Part shown: one piece after another, positions 39,993 through 58,566 of the stretch
Position numbering within the stretch: position 1 is the stretch's first letter
Layout of the letters: every line of letters starts with the position of its first letter
DNA from: Inia geoffrensis
Lineage: Eukaryota; Chordata; Mammalia; Artiodactyla; Iniidae
DNA length: 64,000 nucleotides
Assembly: GCA_036417435.1 (NCBI GenBank)
Contig: CM070899.1
Span: 144,722,237-144,786,236, forward strand
Reading direction: 5' to 3'
The notes under the pieces: generated by a model
What the model saw: only the letters and a program-made list of their open reading frames with translations
Database searches by the model: none
What the model was told of the DNA's origin: nothing
Program-made: the position numbers and the translations under genes

Positions 39993-40303
39993 TTTTTTAA
40001 ACAAAAAATTTATTTATTTTATTTATCTATTTTTGGCTGTGCTGGGTCTCCACTGCTGCATTTGGTCTTTCTCTAGTTGTGGCGAGCGGGGGCTACTCCT
40101 CACTGTGGTGCATGGGTTTCTCATTGCAGTGGCTTCTCTTGTTGTGGAGCACAGGCTCTAGGGCACACAGGCTTCAGCAGTTGTGGCTCGCAGGGTTAGC
40201 TGCTTCACAGCATGTGGCATCTTCCCGGACCAGGGATCGAACCCATGTCCTCTGCATTGGCAGGAGGATTCTTAACCATTGCACCACCAGGGGAGTACCC
40301 CTG
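39993..40303 (-). mobile_element. CHR-type SINE, reverse orientation
   Basis: Reverse copy: A/T tail, TTTTTGGCTGTGCTGGGTCT, GACCAGGGATCGAACCCATG (reverse B box), ending CATTGCACCACCAGGGGAGT. It lies 47 bases from the w11 donor and shares the flank TACTGATCTT with the neighbouring SINE. Confidence 0.93.
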
Positions 40304-40349
40304 GGTACTGATCTTAATCCCACTCAGGCTTAACCCAGCCAATAACTTA

Positions 40350-40565
<216 letters not shown>

Positions 40566-43500
40566 TTAATTACAAAGAAGAAAAAAAGCATTTTTCCAAC
40601 TAAAATTTCTTTTTTAAGGAACCAAATAGGAAAAAAATTCTGTTAAAAAAAAGGGAGTCTTCCCTATAAGGAAAAATAAATTTTATCAGTCACTAGCTCT
40701 TGAATACAAGAGAGGGGAAAACAAAAAGGCAAGGGAAAACCAACTGAATCAATTCCATCAGTCTACACTAGATAACAGCAGGTTTCCAATTCTGAGACTG
40801 GATCCAGAGTTCACAAAATATTTCAGTGTATCATGCAAGTAGTATGTAAGTAACATAATAAATTACTGTGATAAAATGTTAGGCAGAAAAATTAATCATA
40901 AGGTATCTTTTAATAAGCCGCAATTTACTGGGAAAACAAAATTCAGAGGCCAAAGAATAATTAGTGGTGATATTACAGCTATCACCAGTCAGAGGTAAAA
41001 GTTATACGGCTTCCATCAGTAATCCTCACTGCTCATAGATTAAAAAGTTAATGGATAATGACAGTAAACAAGTGACAGCCCCCAGACAAGAAGAGCAATG
41101 TAAGTGATACAACTTAATACTAATAGAACTTGGGGACACAAAATTTATTAATGAATTTTAAAATGTTATCACCCGTAATAATTTTGCCTGAACTCTACAG
41201 ATAAAAGTTTCTCCTGTTTAAATCTTAATTTAACCATCTTTGGTTCACTAAAGGATTTGTGGCAGAAATCCAGTATGGGACATTATGATCAAATTTCCTT
41301 CAGAAGTAAAAATTGAAAGAAATTTATTTCATGAGGCTTAGGAAAATATGCTCTGACTTGCTACTAGAAAGCCAGCAAAGCACTTGGAAGAAGTTGTTTA
41401 GTTTTGTGTGCAGACTGAAGCCCAGTGGTTGAGGCGCTGCCCCATGGTCTACTTTCTGACACCAGGAGGCCCAGCTGTGCTGAGGCCAGTGAAGTCCCAG
41501 AGTAATAAACTCAGTGACTCGACATTACCAAGAGCTATGTAATACGCCCTCTGGTAAGACAGGAAGTCAAAGACAGCAAATGCCAACACTGTCACCAGGC
41601 TAAAGGATGTCAAGAGAGTCTGCTGCCATTGTCATTTCTGAACTCATGAATGGCCAAGCATTTCATCAGGCACTAGGGGCATCAGTATCAGCCCTAGTGA
41701 CAGCTGGTAATGTCTGAAAAAACTGTGTTCAGAGAAGCAGACAAAATGATCTTTTGGGGTAGAGATCTAAAAACATAATTAATGCTTCTAGCTCAACAAA
41801 ACTAAACTGTATTTTGCCACACTGCTATGAAGATACTTTAAGAACATAAAATAAAATGAGGAGTTAAAACTGATAAGAGGTTTAAAAGGAACAATGTAAA
41901 CTAAGCTATCTCAATACCATCTCACACACAAAATGTATGAGGCAACTGGAAATGAGGGACCATCACTATATATCAGGCCATTTTCTGAAGAACTGGGAGA
42001 TAATTTCAAGAGAATTATAATTATAATTAATTAAAACTTTACTAGTCTAAAAACTTAAATAATAAACTTTTTTTTTTTACAAGACTTACTTCCCCTACTG
42101 TTTTAGGGAACAAATATTTTCACCCACCTAGTGTACTCTTACTACGTTAAAGGAGTTAATATGAGATACTATTTCTTTATATACACATTGAATTGTTTAT
42201 GAACTACCTGTGGTTGCTTTCTGTCTATACAGCAAATGAGTAGCTGTGACAGAGACCATAATGCCTACAAGTTGAAAATGTTTACTACCAGGTCCTTTTA
42301 AGAAAAAGTTTGCTGTTCCCTGCAATAGACAACCGTCAATTTATAACACCACATATATAAAAGGTATATATATGGTCATTGTGGTGAACTTATAATGATG
42401 CCACACCACAGAGAGTCATTATTTTAGTTATTTCCCTGTTAATCAACTTCTGTATTTAACATGTCTCTCACCAAAGTAGAAACAATTTTGATTATTTAAA
42501 TTTTCCAGACCTCGGGATTTTAGAAAAATAGAAGCTCACTCTACTGAGGAATAACAAAGAAAAAAATTAAATCAAAGCAGTGAGAATGTTATATTAGAAG
42601 TCATGAGATTAATATGTGAAAGGAAAAGTGCAAAAAAATTCACAGACTGGCCTAGACAGCAGAAGCAAAAGTAAAAAAAAGATTTCAACACTAAGAGGTA
42701 AGATCTCTGAAAATTATCAAACTGAGTTATTTTGTAGGGTGGGCATGAAGTACATATTTGCACATGATTATCTTTATAAGCTGAACTCTTTGATGTAGTC
42801 ATAGCTCTATCTTTAATACCAAACTCCATGCTTTGCAAAATACTACATACAAAACAAAGTGGCTCACTGATATATACCTATAATAAGGGTACTAATAACA
42901 TACAGTAAGGGTATGCTCCTGGCCAGAGCCGCCATGCAGGAAAGGTGCTCAGACTGACTCTGCACAAAGGAAACAGCATTTTAGTTGGTTAAAAAGATGA
43001 CTAACTTTTGGATGTTGAGAACAATGGCCTGTCACAGTTGAGGAGGGGAGAGTCCAGAAGTTGCCTGAGCAAACCTAATTCTCTTCTGTACAGTAACAAT
43101 TCTTCAGTGGATCATTTCCTTAAAAAGAACAAATGGCTGTATAGAGCCATAATGAACCTCAGGAACCACTGCTAAGGGTGGGGAAAATACTTCACAGGAT
43201 TTGTCATCCACACAGTAAGCTCAGGCAGAAATAAAGGAAAATCTCCACTCCTTAACTAATGGGTTTCCTTCTTATACACGCATCTTTGTGAAAAATAATG
43301 TTTTTTAAAAAATGTTTGAAAATAATGTTTTAAAAACAAAGTTTGCAAAGAGAAAAGCCTCTCTTACACACACACACAGTGCATCTCTAACCCCAATCCA
43401 TCCTTCAATAAGTGATCCAACTGGCCATATGGAAAACTTTGGCAGACGCTATCTGAAGGATCATCTCTAATGGAAAAAGTAATTCAAAGTTCCTCTCTTT

Positions 43501-44351
43501 CCAAAACGTAGCCCATGCTGGGTGGAATGCCACAGGTGCTTAAAAGCAACAAAAAATAAATTATGGCCATTTACCATCCACTTCAGTAGCCAAGTACAGA
43601 AGGGCAAATCTTAGTTAATCATTCACTGGAGGAAACTAGGCATCACATTTCTTCTTCTAAATATCAAGCACATATGTTCCCACAGTGCCTCAAGATCCCT
43701 ACTATGCAGAATGCTTTTACTTCATCTCAATGGTGCTATGAAGGATGCACTTTCTCTTAGAATTTGAAGTTCAAAGGACATTGGCCTCAGTCACAGAAGA
43801 CCAGAAACTGAACTCAGTCCACCCACTTATTAACCGTGTGATATGAGACACATTTTCATCATCTCTCTACGATAGCATATTCTTATTACAATCTGAGGCT
43901 AAACGTATACAGTGTATCAAAAATTAGATATAAGAAAACAGTATAAAAGCTATAAAATAATATACATGAAAATTCTCTTATCCATTTCAGAAAACAAAGA
44001 TTAATAACTAATAATTGATACCCCCACTGTCTCTAAACTTTTATACATTATCTGTTTTATAGCACATATAACCTTTGAAAAGCACACTTTATAAAAACAT
44101 GGGCTTCTGCTAATACATGAGGGACAGGGTATTCATTACAGAATGGATACAATGTTCAAAAAGAGAAGGGGGCAACTGCCTCCCTCCTCAGAAAGGTGAC
44201 TACTGTTGACTTAACAGAGCTCTATGGAAGGAACAGAGGATCCAGGTGGGCAGGAAACAGGACAGGCAAAAGATTAGCAGTGAGACGGGGTGGGGAAGGT
44301 GGAGGATGATAGAATAAGCAATGTGGGAAGACCTGAGGAACCCGCTCACGT

Positions 44352-44563
44352 AGTGCTTCTCAACTGGTGGTAATTTTGCCCCTCTGGGGCACACTTGGCA
44401 ATGCTGCAAGACATTTTTCGTTGTCCCAACTGAGTCATTCCTGGCATGTAGTGGGTAGTGGACAAGGATGCTGTCAAACGTTATAATGCAAAGGAGAGCC
44501 CCCACTGTAAAAAAGAATTATCCAGCCCAAAATGTCAATAGTGCTAAGGTTGAGAAACCCTGT
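44352..44563 (-). mobile_element. MER5A-type hAT-Charlie DNA transposon
   Basis: Reverse-oriented: begins TAGTGCTTCTCAACTGGTGG, contains CCCCTCTGGGGCACACTTGG and ends AATGTCAATAGTGCTAAGGT then TGAGAAACCCTG. Ends and internal order match MER5A. Confidence 0.8.
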
Positions 44564-44763
44564 TCTAAGGGAAGGCATAGGGAGCAGGGGTGCAGAGGGG
44601 CCTCCTCTCTCAGAACCATACTATAGTGAGGATACCTGCAAAAAAGGAAACAGTTTAGGCCTGTTCTACTAACAGCTATAGTGAGCGTATGCATCATCAG
44701 GGTGGTCAAGTTTCTCTATCCATCTTCTTAAGAGTCTTAAACTACTCCAAAAATAAAGGTGAA

Positions 44764-44942
44764 GGGACTTCCCTGGTGGTACAGTGGTTAAGAATCCGCC
44801 TTCCAAGGCAGGGGACATGGGTTCGACCCCTGGTCCAGGAAGATCCCACGTGCCTCAGAGTAACTAAGCCCATGTGCCACAACTACCGAGCCTGCGCTCT
44901 AGAGCCTGCAAGCCACAACTACTAAAGCTCAGATGCCCTAGG
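44764..44942 (+). mobile_element. CHR-type SINE, 3'-truncated
   Basis: GGGACTTCCCTGGTGGTACA head, B box GGGTTCGACCC, body to AAAGCTCAGATGCCCTAG; no A tail. Confidence 0.88.
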
Positions 44943-44989
44943 TTTACAACACAAGGAAGGAGGTGAAAATGGAACTATGATGCAGAAAA

Positions 44990-47806
44990 GTTCCTATATT
45001 TTACCAAACTTAAATCAGTATTAATTTTAAGAAAATTGTGATAAGATGTATATACTAAAAACCTTAAAGCAACCACTACAAAATGAAACTTAAAAAAATC
45101 AATTAACAGAAGAATCTAAATGGAAAACTAAAAACTACTTGTTGAAACAAAAGAAGGCAGTAAGAAAGAAACGAACAAAAAAGAAATATGACATACAGAG
45201 GGAAAAAGCAAAATAGCAGACATAAATCCAACCATATCAATAATTACATTAAATGTGAATGAACTAAATACTCCAACCAAAAGGCAGAGATTGTCTAACT
45301 AGAGAAAAAAGGAAGATCCAACTGTACGCTGTCTGTAAGAGACCCAACTAAGCAGGTTCAAAGTAAAACAATGGAAAATAGTATTCCATGCAAACAGATA
45401 CCAGAAGGCAGCTGAGGAGCTATAAGAAAATCAAAATAGACCTAAGGAACAGGAAATATTACTAAAAATAAAGAGGGACATTTTATAATGATAAAAAGGT
45501 CAATAAATCAGGAATATGTAACAAATACAAATGTGCACATACCTAACAACAGAACCCCCAAACTGACAAAACTGAAAGAAGTAGGTCATTCAACAACTGT
45601 AGTTAAATATTAAAATACTTCACTCTCAATTACTGATAGAACAACTAGACATGAAGTCAGCAAAGATACAGAAGGAAGACTATTAACCAAGTTGACTTAA
45701 TGGACACTTATAGAATTCTACCCAACAAAAGCAGAAGAAACATTATTCTTTTCAAGTACACATGGAATATATTCTCCAAGACAGAAAACATACTAGACTA
45801 TATATCAAGTAACAATTCATTTAAAGCATGTTCTCTAAGATAAAAGTAAACTACAGATCATTTGGGAAATAACTAAATATTTGGAAATTAACATACTTCT
45901 CAAAAAAAAAAAAACCGCCATGCATAAAAGAAAAAATCAAAAGAGATATTCAAAAATGGGTGAAACTGAATGAAAACAAAAACACAAGATATCAACATTT
46001 ATGGGATGCAGCTAAAGCAGGACACGGGGGGAACCTATACCTTTAAGTACCTATATTGCAAAAAGGAAGAAAGAGACTTAAATCAATAATCTAAGCTTCC
46101 ATATTAAGAAACAGAAAACAAGAAAATTAAATGAAAAACAAAGGTAGGCAATAATAAAAATGAGAGTAGAAATAAATGAAATTCTAAAAGAGAAAAAAAC
46201 AAAATAACATCCAAAGCTGGTTTCTTTGAAAACATCCCCAAAATTGTTAAAAGCTTTACCTAAAAAGACCAGGAGACGAGACACAAAATTGCCATAATCA
46301 AAAAATTATTTAGATCAGTATTGATCCTTCAAAAATTAAAAGGATGAGGAAATACTACAGCTCTATGCCAACAAATTAGACAACTTAGATGAAATAAACA
46401 AATTGTCAGAAAGACACAAATTAACAAAACTAAGTCAAGATGCAACAGAAAACCTGAATAGACCTATAACTAGAAACAGAAATAGTCATTAAAAATTTTC
46501 CCACAAACAGAAGCTAAAGCTCACAAGGCAACACTGGTGAATCCTAATCAAATATTTTAAAAACAAGTAACATAAATCTTAAACATTCTAACCAACTCGG
46601 ATTTATCCCAGGAATAAAAGGTTGGCTTAATCTAAAAAGGAACTAATGTTACATACTGGTAGAATAAAGAGCAAAAACCACATGGTCACCTCAACAGGTA
46701 AAGAAGAACAGCACATGACAAAACCCAACACTCAATCTATCACTCACTAGGAATTACAAGAAAACTTCCTCAACCTTATAAAGGGTACCTAACAAAAATT
46801 CTGTAACATCCTACTCCCACCAATTCTACTTAACATGGAGGTTCTAGCCAGTACAATAAGGCAAAAGATAAAAGGCATCCACCTGCATTGCAAAGATGAA
46901 GTATTACAGCCTTTACTTAGAGAAGATCTGAGTCTAATATAAAGCACTTCAATATAGACTACTTAAAAAATAAAAATAAAATCCTCTTCAACTCAGAAGG
47001 CAAAAAATCCAACTGAAAAATGGGTAAAAGATTTGAACAGATATTTCACCAAAGATATACAAATGGCTAATGAACACAGGAAAAGATGTGCAACATTATG
47101 AGCCATTATGCAAATGCAAGTCAGAACACAATGAGATACCACTACACATCCACCAGAAGAGCTGGAATCCAAAAGACTGACAATACACCAAGTATTGGTG
47201 ATGATACAGACAAACTAGAAAATTCAAACATTTCTGCTGAGGATATAAAATGGTACAGTCTCTTTGGAAAACAGCCGGTAGTTTCTTAAGTTAAATATAC
47301 ACTTTCTGAACAACCTGGCAATTTCATTCCTATAGATCTAGTCATACGTCCACACACAGACAAAATAACCCAAAACTGAAGCAATCCAAACATCCATCAA
47401 CTGGTGACTGGATGTGCATACAATGGAATATCACTCTATAATAAGAAAATAACTCCTAATAAACTCTATAACATGCGAGAATCTCAAATTTATTATGCTA
47501 AATAAAAGCAGCCAAAATCAAAAGACTACTTATTAGGATTCAATTTAGATGAAATTTCTAGAAAAGGTAAATCTCTAGAGATTAAAGCTGATTCGTGATT
47601 GCCTACGGCTAGAAGTTGAGGCAGAGATTAACTACAAACAGATGAGAGGGAACTTTCTTCAGTGAGGAAAATATTCTAAAAGTAGATAATGGTGATGGTT
47701 GCACAATTCTATAAACTTACTAAAAAAATATTAATTTGTATATTTACAATGGTACATTTTATGGTATGTAAATTATATCCCAATAGGCTATTTTAAAAAA
47801 AAGGTA
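44990..47806 (+). mobile_element. Ancient L1 with degraded ORF2
   Basis: Collinear remnants of ORF2 (ACATTAAATGTGAATGAACT near the start; ATGCAGCTAAAGCAGGACA in the middle; TGCATACAATGGAATATCAC near the end) and a 3' end AAATTATATCCCAATAGGCT plus A run. Many stops. Confidence 0.75.
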
Positions 47807-47814
47807 ACACACGG

Positions 47815-47905
47815 GGAAAGGGACCATTTCTCTATTGTTCCTTAGGCCATCCAAAATGCCTTGTTCAGTTTATGGCATACAGTAGGCACTCAAGTCTTTT
47901 CTAAA
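47815..47905 (+). repeat. L2-like 3' end
   Basis: AAAATGCCTTGTTCAGTTTA followed by GGCATACAGTAGGCACTCAA resembles the L2 3' terminus. Confidence 0.55.
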
Positions 47906-48925
47906 TTTAAAAAAAACACAACTGTGGAGCATTTACCTGTCAATTTGACAACTCTCAATTTAACTGTTTACTGCATGCCAGGTACCATTCTAGGCAATGT
48001 GGACCACGGATGAATAAAGTAAATAAGATCTCTGCTACTTCTGAATGCATAATTTAATTAATGACATGGTATGAATGAGGAAATAAATGAAAAAGAGAGA
48101 GGTGCCATATAGAAAATAAAACGGGGTATGGATGATAAGCATGTCTGATAAGGAACTTGAGGTTCAGTGGTCTGAGGAGACCTCTAAAAGGTCATGTAAG
48201 CTGAGGCAAAGATGTTAATAAGTGACTGGCCATATGAAGATAAGGAGGAGAAAAATCATTCCAGACAAAAAGAATAGCAATGCTTGGCATGTTAAAGGAA
48301 AAGAAAGATGGCCAGAATGGCTGGAGCACAATTAGTAATGGAGAAAGTGGTATGAGATGGGTCTGACTAAGTAGGGTATTCCAAATCAGGGTAAAGAATT
48401 CAGATTTCATTTTAAGTATTATTGAACACCAATGGATAATTTTAAGTTTTATGAAACGTGCATACCATCTTTCCCACAAAAATCTTTTCAGTAAAGACAT
48501 TCCACAATTCTTTACTAAGTTAGACTTTAGTAAGACCTAAACCCAGTGCTATTGTTATCAAAAGGTTAGATTTAAGATATTTTTTAATACGTGTCAGATT
48601 GTGTACCTTGTATACTTTTTTTCAATTATATTGATCACCTTATAACAGCAGGGAGAAGGTGTGATGTTTCCTATTTATCAATTATTTCCCCCAAAGCATT
48701 AAATGATTCAAATGTTTGGTAGACAGTATGCTTTCTTTCTTAACAGACTGATTTCTGAGCTTTCTATCATTTGTTATGAAACATTTTACTACTTTTGTTG
48801 CTGCTTCAATGCTTTGCTTTCCCCAAACCATGCCATCTGTCTTCCCTAAGGTTTACTAAAAAAGTTAAAGAGCATTGGCATTTCAGACATTCTAGCATCT
48901 TTTGAAACACATAGGAAGGAGCTTA

Positions 48926-49117
<192 letters not shown>

Positions 49118-49986
49118 CTAAAGTAAAAACAAAACAGAACGAGCCACCAGGTCAGAAGGGAACCCAAAAGTACTTTCAAGTGTTAATTATCTCTGTACAA
49201 ATACCATCACGAAGGTATACATAGAAACATTTATTCTTCACTGACTTAAAGTATATCAGGACTCTTCTGTTTATTCCGTTAGTTAACAGATTGGTGTCTA
49301 CTCAAAAGAGCAGGTCATCCTCTAAAAGCTATAGGGGGGTCTTTTAGGCCAGGTTTTGCTGCATGCCTCAAAGTGAAAACACAAAAACTGGTATGCTGGG
49401 CAAAAACAACACAAAAACAAAAAAAAACATGATTTTGCAGTCTCTCCTTAATCAAGATTCTTCTCTGCCTATTCTCCACCCCAACATTGAAGCACAGAAA
49501 CACCAAGAGCCACCAAATTGAACTTGTTTATGCTTATTATCACCACTGGGATCACCTGGCACATACATTTCTTAGTAACTGTGGGAAGGAAATAATTTTA
49601 AGAGCTTCATTTTTCTGTCCTCCTCCTCAGGGACCCTTACACAACATCTGTTCTGGAGAAATGCTTAATAATAAGATGGGAAGTACCTGAGAGAGCACTC
49701 AAGACCAGCTTCCAATGACTCACTAGAATCTCCAGTAAGTTACTGGCCTCAATACCCTTTCACCTATTTAATTCAATTGGCTTAGGTGACCCAAGGTCCC
49801 CTTCAACTGTAAGGTTCTGTTTATTTTTTAATAACCTTAATATTCTTCATGGATTTTTTTGTTTGTTCATTTGTTTGCTTTTTTTAAATACGAAAAGAAA
49901 AGTAACATGGCAAGGGGGAGGCAAAGACCCCATCATTTGGACAAGTCACACTCCAAAATTTAGCCTTTTGGTTACCAATTACACAC
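49118..49986 (-). other. CHD2 intron w9/w10
   Basis: 869 bases of unique sequence; no feature recognised. Confidence 0.45.
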
Positions 49987-50076
49987 CTTATCTTTTAAGA
50001 GGATCTCATATGTTGTTATAAGTGCATTGAACTTCAGCCTTTTGGTCTGACAGTGAATCCATTCATATTCTCGTAT
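49987..50076 (-). CDS. CHD2: CHD2 exon w9, ATPase lobe 1
   Basis: A 90-base exon in phase 0 at both ends, about residues 574-603. It encodes IREYEWIH followed by a basic segment and [15 protein letters not shown], the strand and helix between motifs Ia and II. Skipping would keep the frame but delete part of the ATPase core. The donor is GTGTGT. Confidence 0.95.
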
Positions 50077-52285
<2,209 letters not shown>

Positions 52286-52723
52286 TCACCAAGCAAGACA
52301 TGGGTTGTGAGCCTCTAATGTCTTTCCTCTCCTCTGCAATTAACTCTCCTACATAAGACAGTCGAGTAACAAGTAATCTAAGTATAATCAAGGTTTGGAT
52401 TACTACAAGAGCCTATTCAGACTATATGTTCTTTATCTTGCTTGCATTTTGGTCTTTTACATCTATCCCCTGTAACAGAGAAGGCAGGTTTTGTTATATT
52501 GGTGTATGCAAGCACATGACCTTGGGTTCCATCAGTACAGAAAGCAAGGGCAGATGGGCTATCCCCACTGCTGATGAAAGCTAGAGGCTGACAGTCATGT
52601 GCCTTTGTTCAAAGTGCCCACCCATTCCACTGCAGGCCACTGGGTTGTTTAATGCTACATACACTACTCCCTAGACCTAAATGCTGCAGGTACACAGAGC
52701 TTGTTTTAAATACACTACTCTAC

Positions 52724-52882
52724 AGCAGGGGTAGGCTGCAGATCAGATCTCTGAATCCCACCCCAGACCTACTGAACCAGAGTATCTGGGGAAGGGCTCA
52801 AGAATCTGTATTGTTTAACAAGTACTTCTGGATATTGTGCTATGGGTATATGGCTTGGATCACACTTTGAGAAACAAGGCTC
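52724..52882 (+). mobile_element. MER20-like hAT DNA transposon
   Basis: CCCACCCCAGACCTACTGAA, GGGGAAGGGCTCAAGAATCT and the terminal ATCACACTTTGAGAAACA match the order of MER20; the ends are eroded. Confidence 0.6.
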
Positions 52883-54062
52883 TAGGAAATAGGCAGGAGG
52901 CAGGATTTCAACAGGATCCTAATAGAAAATGATTGTAAAGATATTAAGAAAAAACCTTTAAGTAAATTAAGTTAATTTAAACTGAAAGAAATAGCCAGAG
53001 TTAGGAAAGTATGTTCCAGAAATAGAAAAGAACCCATTTGGCAGGAAACCAGGACTGCGTGTATGCCATAAGTTTGAAAATATTACAAGGTTCTTGAAAA
53101 TCAGGCCATGGGAGGTTTACACATATATAATACATGCTTAATCAGTGGACCGGAGAGAACTAAAACCAATATTCAAGTTAAAGACAACTTAATCGATTAG
53201 AAAAACAAGACATTTAATTCACAGAGAAGAGATTCCTTTGAGTAATTTTCCTCATATTTCTCTCACCTTTTCACACCACTGGGGAGGAAACAGGGTTAAT
53301 TTTCTCTAACATTTCCTCTCCCTAGCAAACTGCCACTGTCCATTTATACACATGAAAGGAAGTTTGGATTGGCGTGCCTGCTTTTCTGGAACTAGACCAA
53401 AACAGCATGTTACTTAACTCAAGGTTCCCATGACCAGGGCTAGTAGCTGCCTGGGCCCTTTTCAGCTGATTCTGAATTAGTCAGTTTAAAGTAGAAAATG
53501 CTGGCTCAGGACTCTACATAGTGTTGACTTTGGACAAGGGCTCCTAAGAGCCCTCAACTACAGAACAAGAGGATTAGTTACACAACTCCTTAAGGCTCCA
53601 CCTAGCTTATAACCATCCTTTAGGAAGATCAGGTCTCACTATTCTCTGAAACAAAAATAACTTTCAAGGAATGTAGAACATCAGACCTCCATTCTCAGTC
53701 ACAGAAATTGAATCTCCTCAAGATCTCTGATTCTCATATTGAACGTTAAATATTACATAAATTTTTACAAGACAAAGAGTAGTACATGGTTCAATTGGGA
53801 AAGTCATTGTAAATGCACCTCTGTAACTTAAAAACCATCTTTTCGGCATTGAGAAAAGAAGGTGGCATGTTTTTGTCTTCAGGCTGTAGTCTAATTCTGA
53901 AATAAGAATTCTTGCTTTGCCATAAAACACTGAAGAAATTAAGAGTTTACATGTGGGGGAAGGAATCTGGAGACATACATTAAAGGTACTTCTCACGCCG
54001 TATGTTCCATGAAGACAGAGAAATCCTTTCTTGTCTTGGTTCACTATTAAATTCTCAAGGCC

Positions 54063-54427
54063 TGGGACTTCCCTGGTGGTCCAGTGGTAAACAATCTGCC
54101 TTACAATGCAGGGGACGTGGGTTCCATCCCTGGTCAGGGAACTAAGATCCCACATGCCTCGGGGCAACCCGTGCGCCACAACTACTGAGCTCACGCACCT
54201 CAACTGGAGCCCACGTGCTACAAACTATAGAGCCCGCGTGGTCTGGAACCTGTGCACCACAACCACAGAGCCCACATGCCACAACTAGAGAGAAGCCCGC
54301 GCACCACAACAAAGAGCCTGCACGCCGCAACGAATAAGATCCCACGTGCCTCAACAGAGATCCCACGTGCTGCAACTAAGCCCCAACGCAGCCAAAAATA
54401 AATAAATAAATAAAATCTTTAAAAAAA
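54063..54427 (+). mobile_element. CHR-type SINE, diverged subtype
   Basis: GGGACTTCCCTGGTGGTCCA head, B-box GGGTTCCATCC, several CCACAAC/GCACC units and an AAATAAATAAATAAATAAAA tail. Antisense to CHD2. Confidence 0.9.
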
Positions 54428-55076
54428 GTCTCCAGGCCTACCTAGGTCCCTAATACATAGTAATTAGGGACTACTTGAATTTGCAATTGAATTTGGTGAA
54501 TAAAATTTATGAGTACAGCCTCAAAGTACCTTTAAACCTCATTGTCTCATCTTTTTCTTTTTTCCAAGACTATGGTAATCTTGTTACAAAAAAGTAAAGG
54601 ATAATTTCACAAGTCCAACTGTCAGAGAACTTCCTCTATAAGGGATGGCCTGTACAGCAATAGGGGGGGTGGGGGTCACATCACTCTTCAGCACCACTAT
54701 GTAAAATTAAAGGTTTCCCTGGCTCAGAAAGACAACTGAATGGAAAAAAGACATTTTCTTCTTTCTTCTGAGAATAACTCCTTCCCCACTAAAGATATGG
54801 GCAAATTACCTTGCTGTTTATACTCATAAGTAATATAGTAAGACACAGGTCTCTGGCTATGCGAAATTAACCCCCAAATAACTAAATAACAAAGTACTTT
54901 TTACTTCAGACTAAGCTGGTAATTATACATACATAAAAACTCCCAGAAATGGCTCCTTTCAATCACATAATTTTTTTATTTCTATAATGTACAAGAAAAG
55001 GAAGTAATTCTTTATACCTAACAGTTTTAAAAAGCCAGAAACAGTAGAGAAAACATCAAACATATTTTTCTACCTA

Positions 55077-57031
<1,955 letters not shown>

Positions 57032-57185
57032 TTACAGATCAGCAACTGTCAATTAAAGGAGAGGAGTGACATTCTGTTTTATGTATAACCAAGGAAGCAC
57101 CATGTGGCAAAGCTGTAAATATTCTGCAAAACATGAACTGCTCTTAAATGCTAAACAGTATTTATAAACAAGTTGTCTTGCTTAC

Positions 57186-57230
57186 CTGGAAAATCTGTTT
57201 GACCCAGTGTAGATTTGCTCGTCTTCACAG
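57186..57230 (-). CDS. CHD2: CHD2 exon w5, 45-base microexon
   Basis: A 45-base exon, about residues 385-400, encoding AVKTSKSTLGQTDFP between the chromodomains. It begins and ends in phase 1, so skipping would remove 15 residues without changing the frame. The acceptor is TTTAG and the donor GTAAG. The intron separating it from w6 is only 173 bases. Confidence 0.93.
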
Positions 57231-57399
57231 CTAAATAAATGGAAAGCTGGGTAAGTTATCACCATAACCAAGAAAACGGTGACATTTTAGGTCCTATGAA
57301 TAAGAGTACAAATATACTCTACCATCTCACATCTTAAAAAAAGAAAAGAAAAAGCAGCCTACCTAGCACTCACCCCATCTCTCTGTTCCCCCTTTACAA

Positions 57400-58090
57400 C
57401 AAGGCTCCCCGGGGGAGCTTTATTCATAATGTCCCCTCACTCTCCCCTGAAGCCACCCCATCAGGCCTGTAGCCCCACCACCTCATGGGTCCATCTCCCC
57501 AGGGCCAGGCCTGCTGCCAAGCTGAAGGGTCAAGTCCCAGTCCTCTTTGACTGGCAGCGCCTCCTCCCGCCCAAGCCGCGTGAATCACCTGGCTCCCAGC
57601 ACACCTCCCTCTCCTGGCTCTCCCCCTATCTCACTGGCTGTCCTTTCTCACTCTCCTCTGCTGGTTTCTCTTCCTGACCTCCGAAAGCTAGAATGCCCTC
57701 CGACTTCTACTCTCACCACGTACACATTCTTGATTATCTCATTAAACCTTAGGCTTTAAATACTATCTACATACGGATTATATCCTCAAATTTAAATCTC
57801 CAGCCCAGACTGAGTTCTAAACTCCAGACTCATATATGCTACAACCTTCACAATACTATCCACTTAGATGACTGAGAAGTATATCAAACTGACAAATATC
57901 AAAATAAGTTCTTGATTTCTATTCTTTCTATTTCAGTAAATGGTACCTCTAGTCTCCTATTTGCTCAGGTCAAGAATCTTGGCACCATCCTTGCCACCTC
58001 TTTCTTTTCCCCCATCTCCAAATCTACTGGCAAAGCCTGTTAGCTTTTCCTTCAAAATAAATCTAGGCATCCGTCTATTTTCCAAAAGTA
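57400..58090 (+). pseudogene. L2/CR1-clade LINE reverse-transcriptase remnant
   Basis: Around 57745-57810 the forward frame reads GFKYYLHTDYILKFKSPAQT, aligning with the Y-A-D-D-containing motif of L2/CR1 reverse transcriptases with the catalytic aspartates degraded. Surrounding frames have many stops. Confidence 0.55.
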
Positions 58091-58111
58091 TACCTACAAA
58101 AATGCATTTTA

Positions 58112-58274
58112 AAAAAATATTTATTTATTTGGTTGCACTGGATCTTAGTTGAGGCAGGCAGGCTCCTTAGTTGTGGCGTGCATATGGGATCTAGTTCCCT
58201 GATCAGGGATCGAACCCGGGCCCCCTGCACTGGGAGCGCAGAGTCTTAACCACTGTGCCACCAGCGAAGTCCCA
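58112..58274 (-). mobile_element. Short tRNA-derived SINE, reverse orientation
   Basis: ATTTATTTATTTGGTTGCAC tail side, GGGATCGAACCCGGGCCCCC (reverse B box) and ACTGTGCCACCAGCGAAGTC at the head. It belongs to the shorter SINE subfamily. Confidence 0.88.
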
Positions 58275-58335
58275 CAGTTTTTCAATGTATATACATCACT
58301 CCCAAAAGAAAAAGTTCTATTATTCCTGGAGCTCA

Positions 58336-58566
<231 letters not shown>

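Noticed and set aside
53718..54203. 161-codon minus-strand open frame
   Set aside because: Its N-terminal part is a reverse-read SINE and the remainder is ordinary intron.
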